Source of the DNA: Caldifarciminota bacterium
GTDB lineage: Bacteria; Hydrothermota; Hydrothermia; B15-G9; WFZT01
DNA: 12,458 nt
Direction: 5' to 3'
Assembly: GCA_026991055.1 (NCBI GenBank)
Contig: JALXCE010000290.1
Coordinates: 1 to 12,458, forward strand
Numbering within the stretch: the stretch's first letter is position 1; every line of letters starts with the position of its first letter. Below the pieces are notes generated by a model. That model had not been told where the DNA came from. It made no database searches and saw only the letters and a program-made list of their open reading frames with translations. Positions 1 through 6,529 of the stretch are shown piece after piece. A program made the position numbers and the translations under genes.

Positions 1-188
1 TTGTTAAAGTGCTCGTGAACGAACAGGGGAGAGTGGACTCAGTGGTTGTTTTAAAAGCCACGAACCCCATATTTATCAAACCAGCGATTGCTGCGGCCAA
101 ACAGTTTGTATTTACCCCGGGTCGTCAAAGAGACAAACCAGTAAAAGTCTGGGTCGCAATTCCATTCATATTTAAGTTAGAGCATTGA
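1..188 (+). CDS. TonB family protein, C-terminal domain (5' end outside window)
   Basis: Frame 3 is open from the window edge to a TGA at 186-188 and gives 61 residues. They match the TonB C-terminal domain in order: a 'NEQGRVDSVVV' strand, a helix with 'IKPAIAAAKQFVFTPG' (family pattern: alternating Ala, then aromatic-x-F-x-P), and a final 'KPVKVWVAIPFIFKL' strand. TonB spans the periplasm and passes proton-motive energy from ExbB/ExbD to outer-membrane receptors; this domain contacts the receptor's TonB box. The N-terminal anchor and Pro-rich linker lie outside the window, so it could be a classical TonB or a TonB-domain fusion such as an M56 peptidase-TonB. The stop is 25 bases before a TonB-dependent receptor gene, which suggests a dedicated pair. 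The domain call is secure; the pairing is inferred. Confidence 0.88.
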   Translation, partial: VKVLVNEQGRVDSVVVLKATNPIFIKPAIAAAKQFVFTPGRQRDKPVKVWVAIPFIFKLEH

Positions 189-213
189 GAAGAAAAAATA
201 GGAGGTATAAAGT

Positions 214-3200
214 ATGAGGCTTAAGAATGTGTGGGTGCTGGCGCTCCTATTTGCATTTTCGTCCCTCACAGCCGGAACTACTGGTAAAATTGTAGGTAGA
301 GTCACCGACAAGCATACTGGTGAACCACTTCCGGCTGCTAACATAATAATAGAGGGGACGAGAATGGGAGCATCGTCTGACCAGGATGGCTATTATGTTA
401 TTTTAAATGTGCCTCCTGGTACGTATACCCTGACGTGTTCCTACATCGGTTACAAAACGATGAAGGTGGAGAATGTAACAGTTGATGTAGATAGAACCAC
501 AGAGGTTAATTTTAAACTTGAGCCTGCAACTCTTGTGACAAAAGAGGTTGTCGCAGTTGCAAAGGAACCTATCATTAAGAAAGACCTGACTGCAAGTGTG
601 GACATAGTTAAATCCTCGCAATTGGCTGAGTTGCCTGTTACAAATGTTGCTCAGGTGGTGTCCCAGCAAGCCGGTGTTATTGCAAGAGGCGGTCTTCACG
701 TTAGAGGCGGTCGTCCTGATGAAGTGGTATACGTTATTGATGGTGTAGAGATTCGTGACCCTTATAGTAATAATACATTTGCAAATATTCCCCTGCTCTC
801 CATCGAAGAAACATCAATATCGAAAGGTGGATTTGATGTGGATCAGGGAACGGTCTCATCCGGTACTATTAATATTGTAACAAAAGAAGGTGGTCCAAGA
901 TATGGATTCACACTTGAGACCGTTACATCTGACTTTTCTTTCCTTGGAGACAGAATATATGGTTTTCTGGATAGAAACTGGGGAGACGAATATTATGACT
1001 TTCTGACCGGTAAGAATCTTGATTTCAACAGTCCTATTGGAAGGCATCATTCAAGGGATTACATCACTCAGTTTAGCTTTGGTGGCCCAATAAATCCCAG
1101 AAATAGGAGTGGCGCTAAATTCTTCATTTCTGGGCAATATCAGACCAACAAGGGCAGATTCCCTGTATCCCCTGATCCAAAATTCTGGAACGTGAGGAAA
1201 AATTTCCAGTGGAAGATTACTTATCCTCTTGCTTCCTGGAAGTTCTTTACAAGTGGGTTCTGGGCAAAGGCACACACGAGAGGATATTCTCCATACTGGA
1301 GACTTGCGCTTGACCACACTTCGTATAATGATGATAACCAGCTCCAGTTTATCTTTGGTATCAATAAGATATTTTCATCAAGGACATACTGGGAGCTGAG
1401 ACTGGGTTATTTCCGCAGGAAGCTTGAGTCCAATGTAATGGAAGATGTAGACAGAGATGGAGTGGATGACTTTGCGGACAGAGATAAAGATGGTTTTGTC
1501 GAAATAGACCTCGATTACTTCAAAAAACTTGTGATTGATACATTTAGGACTCACGGTAGGATAGACTCAGTCCATACCCACTGGGAGTGGATAAATATCG
1601 ATTCACTCTATAGTTATGTATCTCCCAATGGAGATACTGTGCACCCTGAGATTAACTGGTCCGCGGGTTATGTTGAGATTCCGTATTATTGGTGGGATAC
1701 AGAGACACAGGCTCTTTATCCATCCATAGGTTCAGGTCCCAAGTGGTGGCCTGAAGCCGAGGAAATGTTTATCGTCGATCCTATTTTCCGTGACACAGTT
1801 GATACTATTTTTAGTGTTTTGAATACAGAGGGATGGGGCCAGAGGTCAAATGTAGACCTGAAGGTGCTTGTGGTAGAAGCTATGGATGATTCTGGTAATA
1901 CTTATGTCGATACTGTGCTCCAGGTTTCCAATGATTTCTATGAGTTTCCATTCAGGTGGCCTCTTAAGGGACATGAGTTTACCGATAGTATAGTTACTGT
2001 GATTGATACTTTATTAAAAGTCGGAAGTCAGTATTTACCTGGAATGAACACGTGGCAGCGCAGCCAGTGGTACTATGGAAATAGTAGTTATCTCACGTTC
2101 ACAACAAAGTTGACCAGTCAGGTTACAAAGCACCATGAAATCCTCGCAGGCATGGAGTATAAGAGAATCAACATCACTCGTTACGGTGCAGATTATGCCT
2201 CAGGTGGTAACGTGTATTTGACCCTTTTGAATCCTCACTTGAGCTCCAGACCAGGTGACCCTTACACGTTTATCAACTGGTTTAATGATCATCCGGCAAT
2301 ACCATGGGTATTTGCTGCTTATTTGAGAGACAAGATTGAGATGGAGGGGATGATCGCGAAAGTTGGTTTCAGAATTGACTATTACAACTCTGGCGGATAT
2401 GCGATTTCCGACAGTAATAATCCTTTTGTATCAGATTCACTGTGGCATACCATCAGAATGATGAAGAATCCCGTTAAGGTTGGCTCGAAATGGTATATAA
2501 GCCCGAGATTGGGTGTATCACATCCAATTAGTGACAGGGATGTGCTGCACTTTACCTATGGTCACTATCTGCAGATACCTCCATTTTATCAGATTTTGAG
2601 CAATTATGTATTCTCAGGAGCATTCCCTATCGTAGGAAATGCCAATATAGAGCCGGAAAAAACCATATCTTATGAGCTGGGACTTAAGCATGCTATTAAT
2701 AACCAGATGGTCGTAGACGTGACAGCGTTTTATAAAGACATACTCAAGTGGTCGAGATTAAAGCAGTTCTCTTACGGAATCGCAGGAGCGAATTACTCAA
2801 CGTATGTAAATGAAGACTGGGGTACAGTCCGTGGAATCGAATTCTCTTTTTCCAAGAGGCCTGGTGGAACTTACCTGCCATTCTTGACATTATCGATTGA
2901 TTATACACTTCAGTATGCTTATGGTTCCTTCTCATCTCCGTTCAATGCTTACGACTGGATGTGGAGAGGATATCCTCTGCCTCACAAAGAGTCTCCACTT
3001 GATTGGGACCAGAGGCACAGCCTTGTGGCCAATTTTGGCGTAGTCTTCCCCAAGAACAAGAACCTTGCTAATATCAGATATCTTAACAACTTTAGTTTGA
3101 TGTTCCAGTTCACCTATGGAAGTGGTTATCCTTATACTCCACCGATCAGAACACCACGTGATGCTGTTGAGAAGATTAATTCGGCAAGGCTGCCATCTCA

Positions 3201-3429
3201 CATGCAGCTTAATATGAAGTTCATCAAGAATTTCGAGATAGGTAAGGCAAAATTCAGATTCTACGTTGATGTGTTGAACGTTACAAACAGGAAAGACTTG
3301 AATCGTTTCGAGAATGTTGATTGGTACGTGCAGTTCCATATGCCTGAAGGTGAGGTAAAGAATCCTGCAGTTTATTATCCACGTAGAACGACACGTTTGG
3401 GACTTGAATTCAAATTGAAGGGTTTTTAA
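214..3429 (+). CDS. TonB-dependent outer-membrane receptor with carboxypeptidase-regulatory-like N-terminal domain
   Basis: The ATG start lies 8 bases after AGGAGG (200-205). Residues 1-20 form a Sec signal peptide ending LTA. Residues about 24-103 are a CarboxypepD_reg-like beta-sandwich ('GRVTDKHTGEPLPAANIII', then 'DGYYVILNVPPGTYTL'), an N-terminal extension usual in FCB-group receptors. 'TKEVVAVAKEP' at about 109-119 fits the TonB-box position. The plug follows (about 120-225) with 'LHVRGGRPDEVVYVIDGVEI' and a terminal 'SGTINIVTKEG'. The rest is a beta-barrel; 'HFTYGHYLQIPPFYQIL' and 'NIEPEKTISYELGLKH' are typical barrel segments, and the protein ends in Phe ('EFKLKGF'), as outer-membrane proteins do for BAM recognition. 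A stretch of about 210 residues (410-622) between barrel strands is probably one very large surface loop, and it starts with two tandem DxDxDG motifs. The adjacent TonB gene supports active uptake. No SusD-like gene is present and the substrate cannot be read from the sequence. Confidence 0.93.
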   Translation: MRLKNVWVLALLFAFSSLTAGTTGKIVGRVTDKHTGEPLPAANIIIEGTRMGASSDQDGYYVILNVPPGTYTLTCSYIGYKTMKVENVTVDVDRTTEVNFKLEPATLVTKEVVAVAKEPIIKKDLTASVDIVKSSQLAELPVTNVAQVVSQQAGVIARGGLHVRGGRPDEVVYVIDGVEIRDPYSNNTFANIPLLSIEETSISKGGFDVDQGTVSSGTINIVTKEGGPRYGFTLETVTSDFSFLGDRIYGFLDRNWGDEYYDFLTGKNLDFNSPIGRHHSRDYITQFSFGGPINPRNRSGAKFFISGQYQTNKGRFPVSPDPKFWNVRKNFQWKITYPLASWKFFTSGFWAKAHTRGYSPYWRLALDHTSYNDDNQLQFIFGINKIFSSRTYWELRLGYFRRKLESNVMEDVDRDGVDDFADRDKDGFVEIDLDYFKKLVIDTFRTHGRIDSVHTHWEWINIDSLYSYVSPNGDTVHPEINWSAGYVEIPYYWWDTETQALYPSIGSGPKWWPEAEEMFIVDPIFRDTVDTIFSVLNTEGWGQRSNVDLKVLVVEAMDDSGNTYVDTVLQVSNDFYEFPFRWPLKGHEFTDSIVTVIDTLLKVGSQYLPGMNTWQRSQWYYGNSSYLTFTTKLTSQVTKHHEILAGMEYKRINITRYGADYASGGNVYLTLLNPHLSSRPGDPYTFINWFNDHPAIPWVFAAYLRDKIEMEGMIAKVGFRIDYYNSGGYAISDSNNPFVSDSLWHTIRMMKNPVKVGSKWYISPRLGVSHPISDRDVLHFTYGHYLQIPPFYQILSNYVFSGAFPIVGNANIEPEKTISYELGLKHAINNQMVVDVTAFYKDILKWSRLKQFSYGIAGANYSTYVNEDWGTVRGIEFSFSKRPGGTYLPFLTLSIDYTLQYAYGSFSSPFNAYDWMWRGYPLPHKESPLDWDQRHSLVANFGVVFPKNKNLANIRYLNNFSLMFQFTYGSGYPYTPPIRTPRDAVEKINSARLPSHMQLNMKFIKNFEIGKAKFRFYVDVLNVTNRKDLNRFENVDWYVQFHMPEGEVKNPAVYYPRRTTRLGLEFKLKGF
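1444..1509 (+). other. Tandem DxDxDG calcium-binding-type motifs inside the receptor loop
   Basis: The receptor codons here give two consecutive acidic loops. The first is D411-x-D413-x-D415-G416 with D418/D419. The second is D422-x-D424-x-D426-G427 with E430 and D432. The spacing matches calcium-binding loops of the EF-hand, dockerin or thrombospondin type 3 kind. They follow directly after a barrel strand (about 391-405), which places them at the start of the long loop, probably on the cell surface. Calcium binding is inferred from the pattern. Confidence 0.6.
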
Positions 3430-3443
3430 GGAGGTATTAATAA

Positions 3444-5534
3444 ATGAAAAGAGCAATTTTGCTAAGTACATTTCTTGCATTCACTGTTTTGAGTGCGAGA
3501 GATATCGGTTCTTCTGCGGGCGTAAAGAGCACCAAAGACTCCAAGAAGCAGAAGTTTAACATTACTGTTGGCAATGTGTGGAACTACATAAGTAATTTTG
3601 GAAGTCTCGGAGGAGATTTCAACAACAACGACTATGGATATGATTGGCCTGGTGGTAATGGGCATCCATACTACCTGTGGGGTAGTTATTTTACCATCGG
3701 ATTCAAAGTCGGAGATAATGTTTATGTGACATCTCATAACTATCCTGATGGGGAATGGAACTACACCAGTGACTACAACTCTGTGGCCGGTCCAAGAGAA
3801 TCCGCCTGGGATGTCTATACTTCTATTAATGACTACAAATCTAATCCGAAGAATACACCGGGAAGACATTCTGGAATTAAAGTTGTTATTCATACGCTCG
3901 CATGGCCACATTATCCTTACAACAATTTTATCGCCCACGAATTTTACATCACTTACGACCCCAACGAGTGCGACATAGGTTCTTCTCCACCTGCAGAGCT
4001 TGACAGCCTGTACCTGGGAATGTGGTATGACTGTGACGTTTGCGGAGCTGATCCTTCTGATCCACACATTGATGACCTTGTATCCTTTGACGGTTGGACA
4101 AACGGTGAATGGAATAATCCGAATTTCAGACATAGAGAGCCAGTAGATAGCTTTACTGTTCTTCCTGATACGTTTGTGGAGCAGCCTGACGGTATTCCTG
4201 ACCAGTATTTGGTCTGGGGTGATGAGGATAAAGAGCACATCGTAGATTCAGCTGCTGCATGGACGATTGTCAGAAATGATACTGACACCATCAGAGGTTA
4301 TTTGATACCGAGAGGAATTTCTTATATTTATGATGGTGATAACCCTGCCGACCCTGGAAATGATGTGGGTGAAGGTGGAGCATGTGCTGGATATATAGGT
4401 GGTACATGGTTGTATACTCCCCCAGCGCCTTCAGATACGACCTGGGTCGTTAATGGTGACACATGTAGAATAGTAAGACCTTGGTCTCACCAGTGGTGGA
4501 ACTGGGAAAGTGACCCGGCCACTGATGAAGATATTTACAACTATTTAAAGGGTCATCATAGAGCCACCTACATGAATGGACACTACTATAGATATGCCCC
4601 ACATCCTGAGGATTTGCATGCATCTGTATTTGATTATCGTTTCCTTTCCACTGTGGGACCGTTTACTCTGAGGCCCGGTGATACACTCAAATTCGTATGG
4701 GTCGTGGGAGTAGGACAGGGAATGAACGGTGGTGATGATACTTACTGGGGTAGAGGCTGGTTGTTGGGTTTGAGACAGGTGATGGAAAATGCTTTGAAAG
4801 CCTATTACGCAGGTTCAGAGCATAGTGACCCTGCACATCCTTCAGCACCGGATGAGGATCGTCACTGGAATATTCCTGTTCCCCCGGCCGCACCTGGCCT
4901 AAGGTACTCTTACACCAAGCGGGGCGTAGAACTTATATGGGATGATTATGCAGAGAGGACTCCTGATCCTATTAAAGGAGTTGTTGATGTTGTAGCATAT
5001 AGAGTTTACAGAGCTGTTTTTGCCCCCTCAAACTGGCAATTAATAGCTGAATTTCACCAGGATTCAACCGGTGGATTTGTACACTCCTACGTTGATACAA
5101 CAGTTTCCGTTGGATTCCCATACTATTATGTGGTAGTAGCAGTTGATGATGATTCTCTCGAAAGCCCCAAAAATAACTATAAGAAGGACGAAGATGGTAA
5201 CCCGCTTGCTCTTGTTATAGGCACTCAGCCAGCCAGCTCTGTTGATAACGTTAAAGTTGTACCCAATCCTTACAAGGGCTCGGCACCATGGACAGCATCT
5301 GAAATAGCCGATAAGGTTGAATTCATCAATTTACCTCCACAGGCAGTAATAAGGATTTACACACTGAGTGGTGACCTGGTTAAGACAATAGTCCACAATT
5401 CTTCTACTGACGGTTCAGAGGCCTGGAACCTGCTGACGAGATCAGGGCAGAAAGTTGTTACTGGCGTCTACATATATAAGGTTGAAACACCTGATGGCAA
5501 ATACAAGATTGGGAAGTTTCTCATCCTTAAATAA
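3444..5534 (+). CDS. Large secreted surface protein with Fn3-like segment and FlgD-like/T9SS-type C-terminal domain
   Basis: The ATG lies 9 bases after an AGGAGG that overlaps the receptor stop codon. Residues 1-18 are a Sec signal peptide (cleavage after VLSA). The N-terminal region opens with 'NVWNYISNFGSLGGDF', 'DWPGG' and 'YYLWGSYFTIGFKVGD', a pattern I associate with large uncharacterised surface proteins of Marinimicrobia/Caldithrix-like bacteria. The middle is rich in Trp, Tyr, Asp and Gly and contains no enzyme motif I recognise. It has five cysteines (C176, C197, C200, C314, C341), including a CxxC. Residues about 478-590 look Fn3-like ('PPAAPGLRYSYTKRGVELIW', 'YRVYRA', 'YYYVVVAVDDD'). 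'VDNVKVVPNPYKGS' at 600-613 opens a C-terminal domain of FlgD-Ig/T9SS type A kind, with 'IRIYTLSGDLVKTI', 'GVYIYKVET' and a final 'GKFLILK'. Translational coupling to the receptor suggests a surface partner. It has no SusD-like helical signature. Molecular role unknown. Confidence 0.85.
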   Translation: MKRAILLSTFLAFTVLSARDIGSSAGVKSTKDSKKQKFNITVGNVWNYISNFGSLGGDFNNNDYGYDWPGGNGHPYYLWGSYFTIGFKVGDNVYVTSHNYPDGEWNYTSDYNSVAGPRESAWDVYTSINDYKSNPKNTPGRHSGIKVVIHTLAWPHYPYNNFIAHEFYITYDPNECDIGSSPPAELDSLYLGMWYDCDVCGADPSDPHIDDLVSFDGWTNGEWNNPNFRHREPVDSFTVLPDTFVEQPDGIPDQYLVWGDEDKEHIVDSAAAWTIVRNDTDTIRGYLIPRGISYIYDGDNPADPGNDVGEGGACAGYIGGTWLYTPPAPSDTTWVVNGDTCRIVRPWSHQWWNWESDPATDEDIYNYLKGHHRATYMNGHYYRYAPHPEDLHASVFDYRFLSTVGPFTLRPGDTLKFVWVVGVGQGMNGGDDTYWGRGWLLGLRQVMENALKAYYAGSEHSDPAHPSAPDEDRHWNIPVPPAAPGLRYSYTKRGVELIWDDYAERTPDPIKGVVDVVAYRVYRAVFAPSNWQLIAEFHQDSTGGFVHSYVDTTVSVGFPYYYVVVAVDDDSLESPKNNYKKDEDGNPLALVIGTQPASSVDNVKVVPNPYKGSAPWTASEIADKVEFINLPPQAVIRIYTLSGDLVKTIVHNSSTDGSEAWNLLTRSGQKVVTGVYIYKVETPDGKYKIGKFLILK

Positions 5535-5539
5535 GGAGG
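5533..5539 (+). promoter_or_regulatory. Ribosome binding site that fixes the start of the PorV/PorQ-like gene
   Basis: AAGGAGG overlaps the TAA stop of the upstream gene (5532-5534). In-frame start codons follow as TTG 5540, GTG 5543 and ATG 5546. Their distances from the last G of the site are 0, 3 and 6 bases. Only ATG 5546 has usable spacing, and 6 bases is also the spacing seen in the next genes of the operon. Confidence 0.8.
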
Positions 5540-5545
5540 TTGGTG

Positions 5546-6517
5546 ATGCTTAAGAAATTGTTAATAATTGCCTTAATGAGTGCTCCCCTGTACTCACAGG
5601 TTCCGGTGGGTAGTGCAGGGGCCAAATTCCTGTCCATCAGCGTTACCCCGAGAGCCTCAGGAATGGGAGACGCATTCGTTGCAGTTGCAAACGATCCATC
5701 AAGTATTTTCTGGAATCCAGCGGGAATTGCCCATTTGAAACAGTTTGCATTCTTTACGAGTTATTCAAACTGGATTGCAGATGGACGTGTTCCGGCCTTT
5801 GCTGTGATTTTCCCGAAATATCCCATTGGTACTTTCTCTGTTTTCGCAAGTGGAATTTACATGGGAGGATTTGAGGGGGTAGCTTTTGACGAGAATCATA
5901 ATATTGTGGAAACCGGCACATTTTCATATTCTGCAATGCAGCTTGGATTCGGCGTTTCAAGATTTTACACGGATAAATTTGCAGCCGGTGTTGCTGTGAA
6001 ATTTATTGAAGAAAATCTTGGAGATGTAACAAGTGCTTACTCAGTTGCATTGGATGCAGGGACCTACTTCTACACGGGTTTTAAAGATATTAGAGTTGCG
6101 ATGTCTTTGCAGAATCTTGGTGCTGATATGTCCCCTAAAGGTGAATATGATTTATGGATAATGAAAGGAAGTCAGGTGACTACAGAGAAGAGAAAATACC
6201 AGAGCTATTCACTCCCGTTAACCTTCAGGCTGGGCTTAGCAAGAGATTTCATAAAGAATGGGAATAAAATCAAGAGACTCACAGGTTCTGTGGAAATTAT
6301 CAATCCCAAGGATAACAGGGAATCTTTTGCTGTCGGTTTTGAGATGCAGCCAATCGAAATCCTGACCCTGAGAGCGGGATATCACTTTGACCTTGACGAA
6401 GGTGGATTCGGTGCCGGAGCTTCATTTAACCTTGGAAATAAGAGATTTGATATTTCTTACAACGATTTTGGGCACTTACCTGATGTTGTTAGATTAGGAA
6501 TTGTGTTTGCAAAATAA
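5546..6517 (+). CDS. PorV/PorQ family outer-membrane beta-barrel protein
   Basis: Start placed at ATG 5546, 6 bases after AGGAGG, giving 323 residues; the frame is open two codons further up (TTG 5540), but that start would abut the ribosome site. Residues 1-18 are a signal peptide (cleavage near LYSQ). The N-terminal signature of PorV/PorQ and UPF0164-type proteins is clear: 'AGAKFLSISVTPRASGMGDAF', then 'VAVANDPSSIFWNPAGIA' at about 45-62. The rest alternates as beta-strands, with Gly/aromatic turns, to a C-terminal 'RFDISYNDFGHLPDVVRLGI'. In Bacteroidetes, PorV shuttles T9SS cargo from the translocon to the attachment complex, and PorQ belongs to the same group. The three neighbouring CTD proteins are the natural clients (inference). 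No other T9SS gene is in the window, so it may instead be a diverged structural porin of the same fold. The family call is firm; the role is moderately sure. Confidence 0.85.
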   Translation: MLKKLLIIALMSAPLYSQVPVGSAGAKFLSISVTPRASGMGDAFVAVANDPSSIFWNPAGIAHLKQFAFFTSYSNWIADGRVPAFAVIFPKYPIGTFSVFASGIYMGGFEGVAFDENHNIVETGTFSYSAMQLGFGVSRFYTDKFAAGVAVKFIEENLGDVTSAYSVALDAGTYFYTGFKDIRVAMSLQNLGADMSPKGEYDLWIMKGSQVTTEKRKYQSYSLPLTFRLGLARDFIKNGNKIKRLTGSVEIINPKDNRESFAVGFEMQPIEILTLRAGYHFDLDEGGFGAGASFNLGNKRFDISYNDFGHLPDVVRLGIVFAK

Positions 6518-6529
6518 AGGAGGATCACC

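Noticed and set aside
189..213. Promoter in front of the receptor gene
   Set aside because: Only 25 bases separate it from the TonB stop. They are A-rich and hold the ribosome site; there is no room for a clear -35/-10 pair, so transcription probably comes from upstream.
214..3429. SusC/RagA family designation for the receptor
   Set aside because: The N-terminal carboxypeptidase-like domain is shared, but there is no SusD partner and the plug motif resembles other FCB-group receptors, so a Sus name would claim a substrate that the sequence does not show.
3748..3978. Plus-strand overlapping open frame of 76 codons inside the 696-residue protein gene
   Set aside because: It is out of frame with a gene that has a signal peptide, domains and a ribosome site; no start context or family signal.
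2932..4238. Long minus-strand open frames, including one of 258 codons at 3462-4238 and one of 182 codons at 2932-3480
   Set aside because: They lie antisense to well-supported genes, have no family-like features, and translate to Cys- and Ile-rich low-sense protein. They are mirror frames of the coding strand.
3444..5534. SusD-like substrate-binding lipoprotein as the receptor's partner
   Set aside because: No lipobox (the signal peptide ends VLSA-RD), no SusD helical pattern, and a FlgD/T9SS-type C-terminus instead.
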